A stretch of DNA of 64,000 bases from Trametes villosa (taxonomy: Eukaryota > Basidiomycota > Agaricomycetes > Polyporales > Polyporaceae): assembly GCA_002964805.2 (NCBI GenBank), contig PUDQ02000001.1, positions 4,488,001-4,552,000 on the forward strand, read 5' to 3'. Position numbers and translations under genes: made by a program. The notes beneath the pieces were generated by a model. The model worked only from the letters and a program-made list of their open reading frames with translations. It was not told where the DNA came from and ran no database searches. Positions 1 to 11,900 of the stretch are shown one piece after another (the first letter of the stretch is position 1; every line of letters begins with the position of its first letter).

Positions 1-1608
1 GGAGACCGACCAGCCGAAGCCTTCTGCGCGGCTTAGGGCGTGGCCGAAGCTCGATTTCCCTCTCCTGGCCTACGACTCCCCCTTGGCAACGCTGCGCCGC
101 GACGTTCTTCGCACGTTCGGACCCCCACCCTCGCGGTGCTCAGGAGCCTCGTGCCCTTGCCAGCAGCCCGATCTGACTTTGGAGGAGCTGAGCGTCATGC
201 CCGCTGGAGACATGCCTGATCTCGCCGTCTTCACGAAGGCGCCAACCTCCCTGTCGATCGCTTCGCAGCTGGACTCCCGTGAGGCCGTCCTGGGACCCAA
301 GGTGGAGGAAGAGGAACGCGAGGACGACGACGAGGCCCTTCTCGTCAGTACAGCGCCCACGAGCAGCATTACGTCGTCGTTCTCTCGCATCCAGGTCCGC
401 CTGGAGTCCCCGTCCAACACCTTCGAGTTCCCGGAGCTGGAGCCTACGGAGCCTTCCATGAAGCGCGAGGTCGCCGATGAGCCATCGGTCGCATTCGAGG
501 CGCGCGAGGTTGCGAGGATCGATCCCGACGGATCGTCCACTGATCTCGCGCTCATGGCTCCATGGCGACCACCCTCCATCGACGACCTCCGCCAGCAGGT
601 GGAAGCACTGACAGCTGCGTGTATGGAGCCCCCTCTCGTCGCTGAGGGGGCTCCCTGCGATGCTGAGTCCCTCACCGTCGTCTCGCATGTGCGTCCGCAG
701 CCCTTCGTGGAGGATGCCGTGCACGCGGAGGATGGCTCCGAGTATGAGGATCGCGCCGGTCTCTCGGAGAGTGACTTCGACGCGTCGTTCGACACTGCGT
801 CGAAGAGCTTCGGGGAGGACCTCCACTCCCTGACGCCCTCACCAACGACCGGCTCCCTCTATCTCCCAGCCACACCATCGCTCGACAACGACGACACGAA
901 CTCTTGGTCGCCTTCGGCATCGCCTACTTCGGCAGGTCCACGTACGCCCTTCGGGAACGACTGTCGGGCAGCCTGCGGTGCCCCATGCCCCGAATGCACC
1001 ACCAAGGTCACAGCATTTCTGGCCCCGCTGCCAGCACTACCCTCACTCCACACCTGCTTTGATTCTGTCGATTCAATCATTAATGTAAGTTGTGATTTCT
1101 CGGCTTCTGAATCTGCGCTGATCTTGATCACTAGCTTTACTTGTACGACGACGAGTCCGTCGACGCCGCGGCAGCGGAGCAGGCTTGTTCTAAGCCTGCT
1201 CCGTTGTCTTGTATTCCGTACCGTGAGAGGAACGAAGTCCTCAAGGCAAGCACCATATCATATCCCATGTTTATTTGCTAACATTGCTCGCATATTCTAG
1301 GCCACCGCTGCGTCCAGCTCACAGGAAAACATAGCTTCGCTGTTCAAGCGAGGCGATGACGCCCTGTCAGGACTCGGACTCAACATATTCGTTGAAGAGG
1401 ACGATGACGTCTGTCCTCTTCCCGGCCACTTCGATCTCGATCTCCGCTACACGGACCAGGTATGCCACGATTTATGCCTTGAGCCCAACTCGTGCTGACT
1501 ATAGACAAGCCACTCCCTGTCGGACAGCCTGTCGGGCTGTGGGGGTGGCTGAAGCGGGTCACCTTCCTCGCGCTTGGGAAGGGGACCCTCGAGCAGCCAG
1601 GGACTTGA
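1..1608 (+). CDS. Gene A, left copy (3' part): acidic Ser/Pro-rich protein of unknown function
   Basis: The gene is cut by the window edge; the first complete codon starts at base 2. Exons are 2-1084, 1135-1245, 1301-1459 and 1510-1608. All junctions keep frame, and the protein ends with a short hydrophobic, tryptophan-containing tail (GLWGWLKRVTFLALGKG) before TGA. It is the paralogue of the complete 935-aa gene at 36957-40015. Most of the product is low-complexity, acidic and Ser/Pro/Glu-rich; I recognise no domain. The second intron uses a GC donor (GCAAGC at 1246) where the other copy has GTAAGC. Relative to the other copy this one has a 9-base in-frame insertion near base 470. The frame is open throughout, so it may be functional. 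Confidence 0.75.
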
Positions 1609-3787
1609 TCGCCGGTTTTGCACCTTTCTCCTCTTTTTTGTCATCCACACACGGCAACTACCCACGCCGGCCTCCTCGCAACACAAACACTTGGTCTCTT
1701 CGCAACACTCGCAATACTCGCTCTAGATGCTATCTCACCCCCTTTCCGTCTACCACCCGTCGAAGGCTCGTAATCGAGTCTGGGAGCCGGGAGTGGCTCC
1801 TAGGCTCGTAGTACTTCGTCGACGGACCCGCACTACACCACCAACACCGAGATTTCCCTTCGTCTAGGCCTTCGCTCACGGCCTCCTCGATGTGGCACTC
1901 TCGATGACTCCGACCAACTTCCATCTTCTTCGACCTCGGCGCCCGGAGAGCTTGATCATTAGGCTCTTTGGATGTCTTCGTCGACTGCCCGCGCGAGTCA
2001 ACTTCCGCGTGGGCCCCTTTCTCTCCCAACGCGCCTACGCCGTCCGCCCGCGATGTGTCGATGACGTCGACTGAGCAACATCGCGGTCGTCCGCACGCAG
2101 CACGCGCTGGATCCGCCTCACACTCGCCAACCCAAGTTCGACGACCCGGCCGTGTCCGTGATTGAGATTCACGTCTACGACCGGCGATGTCGGCGTTTCC
2201 GACCACCTCGAGCACGAGCGGTTTTGGCGACCGCTCGCGAAGTAGCACATGCACTTCGCACACCCGTGTCGGATGGGGGATCGTCGGCGGCCTCCCTCTG
2301 AGGCCCCTCCCCATCCGCACACCTTCACGTTTTCACTCGTCAGCGACGGTGGCCACAGTCGCGACACCACCACCTGGCGATGCAGGAGCTGTTCCGCCAG
2401 CATCGCCCACCCCGGCTCATCGCGAGCCACCCCCTCGACAATCCTCTACGACGTTCATTGGTCGCGTGGATCGTCGACACCGTTCATTCTTCTCCTGGCG
2501 ACGCGGGAGCTGTTCTGCCAGTGTCGCCCTCCTCGGCCCGGGCTCTTCAGGAGCCACCTCGACGACCCCCTCCCACCCCCCCGGTGATCCGGGTTGTCGA
2601 CATTCGTTCATTGTTCATCAGTCAGTCTCGAGTAACCGGTACGTAAACCTTATCTTCGTATGTCGCGCGATACTGACGAACCTCGTATAGATCTTCTCAG
2701 GACATCGCACGATTGCAAACGCGCGCTGTCCTGAGCAGGACCGGATGCAACAGCCTGCTCTCTCTCCGGCACGACAATCTCCGCCGGAGAGCTTGATCCC
2801 GTTCATCCCCGCATTGGGTAAGTTCCTGCCTCGCTTCTCTTTGCTGCACTTCGCTGACGCTCTCCCTTCAGTTCCTCCTATCGACGCACTCGCGCACGTG
2901 CCGTCGTTGGGGCACGGAACGATGCCCCGGTCCCTCCTTCCTCGTGCAGGGGGAGGGTGGGACCGTCCCCGGCAAGCTCGCAGCCATCTCTGCTGCTTCA
3001 AAATGGACGACGCTTGGACCTCGGGCTCGCTCTGGCCGTCTAGGACTGGTTCTCAGCTAGGCCGCCTCCTGCTCGCTCGATCTCCTCGTGTTCGTCCTCT
3101 CGGAGTTGTCCGGCCCCAACTCCCGGTCTCGCACCGACAACCACTGGGCCGATGAAAACTCTTGCTTAATTGCTCCCCACGCTTTCTGAGGCTACTTCAT
3201 CTACCCTCTGCTCGTTTCCGGGTCTTCGACTTCTGTGGACTGGTACTCATCTTCAATCGCACCCGCCTCGACTTTCATCACCCGCGGACTGCCAGCTCCC
3301 GGGACGCCTGTGGGATCCTGCATACGCGTAAGTACCAACCTTCCGCGTCATATAGCAGTACATGGAACAACACGCTGACCACCCCTGCATCTAGGTCGTG
3401 CTAATCCCGTTCTTTCTTCGTCCGCCTTCGGGCTGCCCTCGTCACGTTCATACCGACTCTTCCCCCACGTGTCCCAGAGTCGAGGTGACTGTAGCGTATG
3501 CCGTTATTTACTAGAGTTGTATCATTCTCTTGCGAAAACAACATGATGTCTGCGATACTTGTGCTGTCTGCGATACTTGTGCGAGTGTGCGTGGTCAGTA
3601 CCCCACTGAGCGGATCAGTCCGAAGCGGCAGAGGAGTAGTCATATGCGCACCCTCAGCTACGCTATAGGAATCTACGCCTCATATTAGCAGACACAACAT
3701 GATGCCGACACCGTTAACACGTAGCAAATATTAGCTTTTGACAGTACGAAGAGTGATAATGAAACCATTAGTACGTCGAGCTAGTAA
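1609..3787. other. Downstream part of the duplication, no convincing gene
   Basis: About 2.2 kb shared with the right arm (34830-36956 reversed). Several frames are open but none is clearly favoured by the substitutions between the copies. Intron-like signals occur on the plus strand, for example GTACGT at 2640 with an acceptor near 2691, and GTAAGT at 2818 with an acceptor near 2871, so a further spliced or decayed gene is possible. A tryptophan codon in the right copy is TAG here near 2248. Near 3545-3590 an 18-base unit containing TCTGCGATACTTG is tandemly doubled; the right arm has it once. Confidence 0.5.
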
Positions 3788-3801
3788 GAAGGTAACCGAG
3801 A
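3788..3801 (+). repeat. LINE target-site duplication, left
   Basis: The 14-mer GAAGGTAACCGAGA occurs here and again at 14218-14231, directly after the LINE poly(A). It is present once, in reverse complement, at the empty site 34816-34829. Two further A residues on the left could belong to the duplication but cannot be told from poly(A). Confidence 0.95.
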
Positions 3802-4757
3802 GAACTCCTTTCCCTCATACCACCATCATGGTCGGGTTTCCCACGGCTGAGCTTTGGAGTGGCTCGCCGTGGGGGTGCAATGCATTCACCTTAAGCATAT
3901 CCTATGACCTGTAGAGGCTGGCCTGCCCTATGGCGTCCTCGAAAAGGCCGAGTAGATGCCAGGGAGGCCTCGAGACCCGTGGTACTGGCCTGTGAGCTGG
4001 CGTGATCGCCGCGGGCTGGAGTGACGTGGCTGCTAGGGAGTGCATATGCCCCTATACCGCTGTAGGAAGCGATGATTGTGTATTTCCCCCATAACCTGAC
4101 GGGTGGACCTGTCCATGAGTGTCCGATCGGACGTAGACCCGCGCCATGGCCACAAGTGGGTGCGGACGTGAGGCACTGGGGACGTGTTGAGCGCTAACGC
4201 GGTAGACCAAAATGGCAACTCGGCGCTCTGTCGGTGCATGCGGTTGAGTAATAACGGCCGACCACGGCGATACGGCGCGAAGCCTGCCGCCATCCTGTGG
4301 GAGAAAGAAGTGAGCGAGGCTTCGGTGGGCTGCATACGGATATGGGAAGGTAGTTCGACGCACGCAGCTCCGAAGATGGGACTCCCTGTACGGTGTAGGG
4401 GGAGGAATTGTTGTTGGCACTAGCTCATTGGGCGGGCGTGTTTGGGAAATGCACCCCTCTGGAGGGCGATGAAATTTCCCCCCGTAAGGTCGCTGAGGAG
4501 AATAAAGCCCTGATACGCTCTTCTTTTGCCGTGCGCCCCCTCCCGCCCATGACTCCTGGTGAGTTATGCCCGCCTGCGCTTGTAAAGTTGATGCTGCGGA
4601 CTCGCTTGTGTCGCTTGTGGACGTGCCGCTAAACTCGCTACCACAAGCGACAGCGCTCAGGAGGCTCCCCCTCTTAAAAAACAAGGGCAAGATGCTGCAG
4701 CGGTATCCCCAACCCCCCCCTCCAGCCTCCCTGTCACCGCCCACTCCCCTCTTGCCC
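3802..4757 (+). other. LINE 5' leader
   Basis: About 950 bases between the element's first base and the ORF0 start. No long ORF with coding character is seen. It probably contains the internal RNA polymerase II promoter expected for a LINE, but I see no clear core motif. Confidence 0.6.
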
Positions 4758-5489
4758 ATGCCTGCCTATTACACCCTCTTCGTCGGCGAAGATATCGCGG
4801 GACCGACGTCCTCCGTGGCGGGAGAACTGGAGTACCAGCTCCTTGTTTGCCCTGCTCGCCCCCTCGACGTAGGCGTGCCCGTCCGCCTGTCTCTCCTATA
4901 CGACCCGCCGGAGCTGGTTCCCTTCCTCCCCACCTCCATCCGCCATCCATTTACCGCTGTTCGCTTGGGCATCCGAGGGGTGGTCGCCGAGATACGGGCG
5001 AGGTCCCATAGGACGCTCGAGGTGGTGGTGGAGACCAGACGACCGGGAGCGATAGTGCGAACGCTAGTTGCCGCCCCATGGATGCCTGGCCTCACGGTGA
5101 GCCGCGAACCGCTCAACGCCCGATTCGAGTGCGACCCTTTCCCGATGTCAGAGCCACGCTTTGAGAACGTGGTACGTCATCTGAGATATGACGACAGTCA
5201 GTGCCTGTGCCTAACCATAACCTAGTATACCGAATGGTCGGAACCTACGGCCCTGCCCGCGATGCCCGCGACGGAATGCGTAAGGAGGATTAGTCGTGCC
5301 TGGCCCGGGGCCCTCCACGGCCGTGACGTCTCTCGAGGCGTGGCCGGCGCAGCCGGAACGATGCCGATGATGGCCGGAGGACAATTGGAAATGGGGAGTG
5401 GCATGCCGACGGTGCTGAGTCCTGATAGCTACAGTGCACCGTACTCCTCGTACTCTCTGCTCTCCCCTCCCTCCTGTGATAGCGCTTGA
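4758..5489 (+). CDS. LINE ORF0: extra upstream ORF, unknown function
   Basis: Starting at ATG 4758 (MPAYYTLFVGEDIAGP), the frame is open to 5171. It continues after an intron-like segment 5172-5225 (GTACGT donor, CCTAACC branch point, CCTAG acceptor) into 5226-5489, giving 225 aa. Without splicing the ORF stops at 5225 (155 aa from this ATG). An upstream in-frame ATG exists at 4692. The N-terminal half is mixed hydrophobic and charged, like a folded domain; the C-terminal part is rich in Gly, Met, Ser and Tyr. I recognise no family. It lies inside the LINE boundaries, so it is element-borne, either as an accessory gene or as sequence captured by an ancestor. It is not part of the standard ORF1/ORF2 plan. 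Confidence 0.55.
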
Positions 5490-5744
5490 AGTCGATCTAC
5501 TGGTGCCCCGGAACTGGAACTACAGCAAGAGTGCAGGAAGGTGCAAGGGCATAGCTAAGGACGAGAAGCCGCGTAGTCGCTAAAAGCGGCACGTAGGCGT
5601 CGTGTTCGGCGAGAGGACATTCGTAAGAGAACAGCTTGTGCGCTGACATCCGAACTAACCGAAGACATAACGACTCGCCAGGGTGGCGGCTGAGGAGGTG
5701 CGGCGGCGGCGTCGTCGTCGGCAGTGCAAAGGCGGATGGGGGCC

Positions 5745-5752
5745 TATAAAAG
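5745..5752 (+). promoter_or_regulatory. TATA box before LINE ORF1
   Basis: TATAAAAG lies 121 bases upstream of the ORF1 ATG, in a GC-rich stretch between ORF0 and ORF1. The spacing suits a start site about 30 bases downstream with a short leader. Its position suggests ORF1 and ORF2 may have their own promoter. Confidence 0.5.
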
Positions 5753-5872
5753 CAGGGAAAAGGAGACGTTAACAGCAGCGTTCTCCTCTGGTTCGCTACC
5801 CTCCCGCCCTTCTCTACCCTCCTCCCTTCTCCCCGGACCTCTAAAGTACTCGCCCTGCTTCCTAAGTCGACG

Positions 5873-8595
5873 ATGTCTTGCAACGCCTCTGCCCGTCCCG
5901 CCCCTGCCACCGCGCCGCGCGCAGGTGATCTGCACGCCCTTGCTGGTGGTGACGAGGGCCCCCTCCTTGCCCCGCTGACCCCGAGCAAGAGGCCTGGCGG
6001 CGCCGAGACTGTACCCACGACTGTGAAGAAGGCGCGGCTGGACTTGCGAATGGTCTCCTACCCGGAGAACGAAGAGGTGAGTATTGCACCGTGCAGCCTT
6101 AGCCGCGGCGCTGAGACCGAATGTAGGACGAGTTGGCCGCCTCCGGGGCATGCCACACGGCAGACCTGGAGGAGGGGGAGGTGCCTCCGGACGTGGCGTC
6201 AGACGTGAAGCGAGGGCGTGGGTCGCCCGACCCTCCTTCTCCCCCTGGCCCTGGCCCCTTTGGGGGTCTCCCAGCGTCGTCGCCTGTCCCGGACTACAAG
6301 TCGCCCACCCCGCCCGAGGAGTGGCCGAGCGACTTAGAGATACATGGCTCCAAGTACGATACGGCCGAGGACATCGGGTGCGCGATTGCGGAATCCGTCG
6401 TTGGTGACAACATGAAGTTCGACGACTTCATCACGGATGGCATTGGCCGTGACGGTCGCCCTCTCCCTGGAAGGGTTCCCGACTACGAGCTACGGAAGCG
6501 GAGGCGCGCTAACTCTGGACCTCCCTCCTCGGAGTGCGAGGGCCCTGCTGTGTTCTATGGTCGGGCACTGGAGAAGCTCGAGGGTGCCCCGCCTTCCCCG
6601 CCTCCCCCTCCGCCGCCTTCCGCCCCGGTCTTCCTAACTGCAAGGAGCGTCATGGGCTGGCGTGCGACCGACGCCGCCGAGCTGGGCACTGCCATTGAGC
6701 CGCCCCTCGAGCAGGAAGGTACGACACGAGCACATTGAGCATCCCGTACAGAACTGACGGTGACCCCAGCACGGGACGAGGTTCCGCCGCCGTCGACGCA
6801 GCCCCGCGTCTACAGGAAGCTCAAGCCGAGTGGAGCCCTCAGGCCCGCCCAGGGTAGCAGGTCCCTTCCATCGGAGGGCCCCGCGCCCATGGAAGTGGAC
6901 CCCGTCCCCCTCGCCTTCCCGGAGACCCCGAGACTCAGACCGACGCGCCTGGCTGTGGACCCCCCACGAATGGTGCAGCCCGAGCCGTTCCTTCCCGCCC
7001 CTGCCACTCCGATGGTGAGCGATACTGGCAGGCCGCGCGTGCTCCGCTCGTACCGTGTCAGTGCGGCCGCTGTGCGACGCGACGCGGGCAAGGGGAAGGG
7101 GAAGGCTCCTGCCTCTCGCCCCTCCCTTCTGAGCCGCCTGTCGCTGCCAGGGCCTAGCGGGGAGGCACTAGCTGGCCCCGCTCGCGCTCCCGCCGCCAGC
7201 CCCTCCCCGGCCTTTGCTTTCGTCTTCCCCGCCGTCCACAGTGCGCCCTCGACGACCCCGGCCCGCCAAACTTCTCTCGCCCAGGAGGACGGCACGCCGT
7301 CCTCTGCTTCCGTTTCCCAGCCACCCGCGGGCACTCCCTCCCAGTCGGGCACGCCTGGGGCCGGTCCGTCTACTCTAGGCTGTGGCACCACTGGCAGCAG
7401 CCGCGGTGCGTCCTATGAGGCCCGTATTGCGACCCTCCAGCCGTACGATCCGCAGGGATTTGACTTCACGCCGATGCCGACGGAAGGCTTCGGGGAACAC
7501 GACTTCGCGGATCCTGAGCAGCTGCTCTGGGGCATGTCGGACGGACGCGTAGAGGGGATCTGGGAGGGCGACGGCAAGGACACGATCCTCGTCCAGATGA
7601 ATGGCGTCGTGTGCCCGGGTCCCGACGAGGTCGACGCATACACCGACATCCTCACGGTGGCGGTGGCGGCCTTCACCGGCGAGCAAGGCTTCTATATCAT
7701 CCCCCCGGAGAGCGAGCGCGCCTCGCGCAGGCGTCGTGGGCCCTCGACGTGGGTCGTCGCGGGCCTCTCTCGGGGCGCGGTCGAACGAGCGGTCATCCAG
7801 CGAGCGATCTCCTCGGAAGTCCTGACGATGTACGCGCACCGGCGGGTCCTCGTCCTGCCCAACCTGGTCGGCCGCCTGGACAAAGTCAAGCAGGACCCGC
7901 GCTTGGACCTCCCGGACGCCATCAACAGGATCTTCAACGGCCCGCGCATCGCCCCCCTGATACTGCGCTTCGTCAAGACGAACCCGGCCTTCAAAGGCGT
8001 CAACGAACAAGTCGCGGCGGGGATCATCATGTCCTCCTTCTATGTCAAGATCGTCGAGGTCTCCGACGGCACCCTCATGGCCGCCATCTACCTGGACTCG
8101 CCGGCGGGGTCGATCGCGCAGTGGCGTGAGTGGCAGAGCGAGGTCCGCCGCGTCCCCTTCACTATCCTCTACAACCAGTACTTCCTCGCCCCGCCTGAGA
8201 CCTGCGGCGACTGCCACAGCGCGTCGCACCCTACCCCTCTCTGCCCGTACCCTAGCGTCCCCGGGTGGCACGGTGTCAGCACGTACATCCCCGACGACCC
8301 GGCGACGGCGACGATGATGTCGTCCGGCGATGGCCTCCTTCCCACCAGCCTCCTCCCCACCAGCCTCCAGCAGGGGGACCAGTTCGCCCCGTCGCACTTC
8401 ATGGGCGCGGCTCGTGGACGTGGTCGCGACGCCCGCGGCGGTGGAGCCCGGGGCACTGGTCAGCGCCGTGGAGGGCGCGGCGGCGGCCGTGGCGGCGGGA
8501 GCATGCGCGGTGGCCGCGGTGGCCACAGCGCGGGCCCGCACGACTACTACCACGGCTCGGGCGGCGCGTACGGGGCTTATGGCACGTACTTGTAG
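5873..8595 (+). CDS. LINE ORF1: gag-like RNA-binding protein with zinc knuckle and RGG tail
   Basis: Three open segments, 5873-6076, 6127-6718 and 6770-8595, join in frame into 873 aa if two 50/51-base segments are removed as introns. These are GTGAGT..GTAG and GTACGA..CCAG, the second with a CTGAC branch point. The N-terminal 400 residues are Pro- and acid-rich. A folded region of about 300 residues follows. Near residue 744 is a CX2CX4HX4C zinc knuckle (CGDC..H..C), followed by an Arg/Gly-rich tail of about 60 residues. In LINEs such proteins bind the element RNA and form the ribonucleoprotein. Without splicing, the longest frame is 6770-8595, which still holds the conserved part, so the segments could instead be joined by frameshifting or the N-terminal parts could be dispensable. 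Confidence 0.8.
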
Positions 8596-8826
8596 GCCGC
8601 TCGATATGAATAAGTGTACTTAGGCTCGCGCTCTCCTCCCCGTTTTCCGTCTCTCATCGCACCTAATCTCGCTGTTCATTCTGGAGCAGGGCGAGCTCGC
8701 CGCCGCCCTTCCTGTCTTTTCTCGTATGCCGCATGCACGTCTACATCTGTCTCTTACCTCCCTACTAGCGTCTTAATATACTCTTGGCTTGTCTTACCGG
8801 GGCTGATTTACTGCTTGAGGGCAGAA

Positions 8827-8933
8827 TGCCAAACTGGCAGGTAACGGCCTATTTAGGCTGGCAGCGTTACCCTCGTAGCACTCCGGGCCTCAAACTGGAG
8901 TGCCTGCCGCCCGGATGATGGGTATATATCATC
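8827..8933 (+). promoter_or_regulatory. Hairpin chain in the ORF1-ORF2 spacer
   Basis: Four stem-loops follow one another in about 110 bases, ending 9 bases before the ORF2 ATG. They are TGCCA/TGGCA (8827-8839), GTAACG/CGTTAC with inner GCC/GGC (8841-8870), GCACTCC/GGAGTGC (8878-8903) and GATGAT/ATCATC (8914-8933). The loop of the third contains GGGC (8885-8888), which can pair with GCCC at 8909-8912 to form an H-type pseudoknot. TGGCA at 8859 offers an alternative partner for the first stem. The likely role is in starting ORF2 translation from a two-ORF RNA; this is inference. Confidence 0.5.
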
Positions 8934-8942
8934 GCCCTTGGG

Positions 8943-11900
8943 ATGACCTGGTCGGGCACCCAGGGGGCTAGTCCGACTGCGAACACCACAAACACTCACA
9001 ACAACCCCTCTACACTGGATAACAACTCTGGTCTTACGGATTTGCGCCCTGCAAGTGCCGGACGGTTCTCAGGTATCCCTGCCGACCTGATACTGAATGA
9101 AGGCACTCGTAGGATAGATGGTAGCTCGGCGGCCGCGGATGGCCGCCGCGAACCCCCTCCCTCCCAGGTAATGCAAGCCCATGTGCAGCAGCAGCCTGCG
9201 CGGCGAACGAGCGCGCGGCTCCGATTTGGAACACTAAATATCAAAGGTTTCGGGTCGAGCGTGCATGGGGGCGCAACGGATAAATGGATGTATATTAATC
9301 AGGTTATGCGGGACCGTAACCTTGCAATCCTGGCAATACAGGAGGCACACCTGTCTAGCGAAAGACTGGACAGCCTCAATACACTGTTTGCTGGGTCCAT
9401 GCGAGTTTTCGGTTCCCCGGATCCTGAAAATGGGACGGGTGCGCGAGGCGTAGCTTTCGTTGTAAATATTAGGAAGCTGGCTGGGCGCAACTGCTCCTGC
9501 AGTGAAAAAGTGCCAGGAAGGGCGATCCAATTAGTATTCCCGTGGACTGCGAGCAAATCGCTGGTGCTCCTGAACGTGTATGCCCCTAATGCCCCGTCGG
9601 AAAACGCGAACTTCTGGGATGCGCTGACGCGCACGTGGGCAGAAGAGGGGCAACAAAAACCAGATGTTGTGTTGGGAGACTTCAACGTAGTCGAGAGCGC
9701 GATGGATCGATATCCAGCGCACTCTGATCCCAGTGTGGCCACCGAGGCCCTGGCGCGCATGACACGCGCCTTGCGTATGCAAGACTCGTGGAGAGTGGCG
9801 CACCCCACGGAAAGGATGTTTACTTTCCAACAGCTAGGCTCTGAACGCCAGTCGAGACTGGACCGCGTCTACATGAGCCAGCAACTAATGTCACGGGCGG
9901 CAGACTGGGACGCTGTCGGGCCCGGGACGCTGTCGGACCACCAACTGGTCTTATGCTCAGTGGCGAACTACCATGCCCCGGCGGTCGGTAAGGGTCGCTG
10001 GGCCGCGCCGGCATCGCTACTGGATGATGCGGTATTCACCGCGGAAATGAAATCCCGGGGGCTGACGCTCGAGCAGGACCTGAAAAGTATGGGTGAACGA
10101 ACGGAGACCGCCAACCCGCAGCTGCTTTTCAACGATTTCAAAAAGCAGCTGTTGGCCGCGGCTAGGAAAAGAGTCAAGGAATGGGTGCCGAAGCTTGATG
10201 TTAAAATAAAGGGCATCAAGGAACAGATACGCGACCTGCTCAACCAGCCTGAGACGGAGGACGATCCCTCCGCCGGGGAGACTCTCGCTCTCCTGCGGGA
10301 GAGGATGCAGAAGTTTGAGTTGAACCGCTTCGGACAGCGGAGGGCTACCGTGCACGCGCGGGACTGGGCGAATGGCGAGAAGGTGGGGCGCTACTGGACG
10401 AGACAAAACGCGCCCCCCAGACCGGATAGCATTATGTATGAGATGCGACGCCTCGGGGAGGACCGGACGTACGCGAACAGTACCCGGGAAATGTGCGAGA
10501 TCTCGCGCGCGTTTTATGATGACTTACAAGCAGCGGACCCCCCGGCGTCGAAGGAAGAGCACGACCTCCTTATCGGCCGCGCCCTGGAGGTCGTGGACGC
10601 GAAGCTGACTGGACCACAGAAGGCGATGTTAGCGACCAAGCTGTCTCGGGAGCACGTGCAGACTGCCCTTAAGTGCTCCGCGCGTAACAAGGCTGCTGGG
10701 CGCGACGGGCTACCCACCGAAATCTGGCTGGCGTACCTGCATTGGCACGAACAGGCTGGTAGGAGGGGGAACCCTGCGCTCGACATCATAGGGGCACTAA
10801 GACGGGTCTTTAATGACATTGAGAAATATGGTGTACACCCTGACGTACCCTTTGCCGAGGGGTGGATTTGCCCCATCTACAAGAAAAAAGATCCACGTGA
10901 GATCACGAACTATCGGCCCATTACCGTGCTCAATGCAGACTACAAGATAATGACGAAAGCCCTTACCGCAAAACTAACGGCCTGTGTCTCCGACCTTGTG
11001 CATCCGGACCAGGCGGGGTTTATACCGGGTAGAAGCATCTTTAATCACATTAAGCTTACCTCCCTGCTTGTGGAATATGCTGAAGCTGAAGAGCAAAATG
11101 GTGCCATTGTAGCCTTGGATCAGGAAAAGGCATATGATCGGATTGATCACACTTACCTTTGGGCTACGCTACGTCACATGAATTTTCCCGAGACGTTCAT
11201 ATCCACTGTGCGCACCCTGTACGCAAACGCGACAAGCGCGGTAATGGTGAATGGCACCCTTAGCAGGCCCTTCCGCGTCACGAGGGGGGTGCGGCAAGGG
11301 GACCCGATGTCATGCCTGCTCTTTGATTTGGCGATAGAGCCGCTAGCCGCTGCCCTGCGCGTGTCCCCCCTCCGAGGCTTCGTAGTCCCGGGGTCTGTAG
11401 AGAGGCTGGTGTCAGCTCTCTTCGCGGACGACACCACTGCTTACCTGTGCTGTGACGACTCCTTTGACGACTTGATGGGTATCTTGTCCCGCTGGTGCGG
11501 GGCGTCGCGGGCGAAGTTCAACGACGGGAAGACGGAAGTGATTCCTGTGGGAACGGCTGAGTACCGCGCCGCGGTGGTCGAAACTCGTAAACTTACTCCG
11601 ACCGGCCCTGCCTTACCAGACGGTGTCCGTATCGTGCCCGACCGACAGCCGGTTCGTATCCTAGGCGCGTGGGTCGGTAATAAAATTGACCAGGCGGCGA
11701 TATGGGGAACCATGCTTGATACCGTGCGCCGAAACCTTGAAAGGTGGAGCCTTCGCAAACCGTCCATGTACGGCCGGAAGCTCATTGTGGGGCTCGAGGT
11801 GGGCAGCCGCACCCAGTTCCTGGCGAGAGCGCAAGGTGTCCCGCCGTCCGTAGAGATCGCCCTGGAACGCCTGATCTCTGACTTCATCTGGAAGACGGGA

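Larger units (their letters stand above)
1..3801 (+). repeat. Left arm of inverted segmental duplication, part 1
   Basis: This stretch reappears in reverse complement in the right half of the window, ending near 38570 at the base that pairs with position 1. It therefore runs off the left edge of the window. The two arms differ by a few percent substitutions and small indels. The arm carries the 3' part of gene A and about 2 kb downstream of it. It continues at 14218-15210 after an interruption by the LINE. Confidence 0.93.

Noticed and set aside
1730..2320. 196-aa minus-strand ORF also open in the right arm (36232-36837)
   Set aside because: Open in both duplicates, but Arg/Ser-rich with no domain; differences between copies show no coding constraint that I can see, so not called.
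7375..8553. 392-aa minus-strand ORF opposite LINE ORF1
   Set aside because: It is antisense to the zinc-knuckle frame in GC-rich DNA, with Arg/Val/Ala/Asp-rich shadow composition and no motif.
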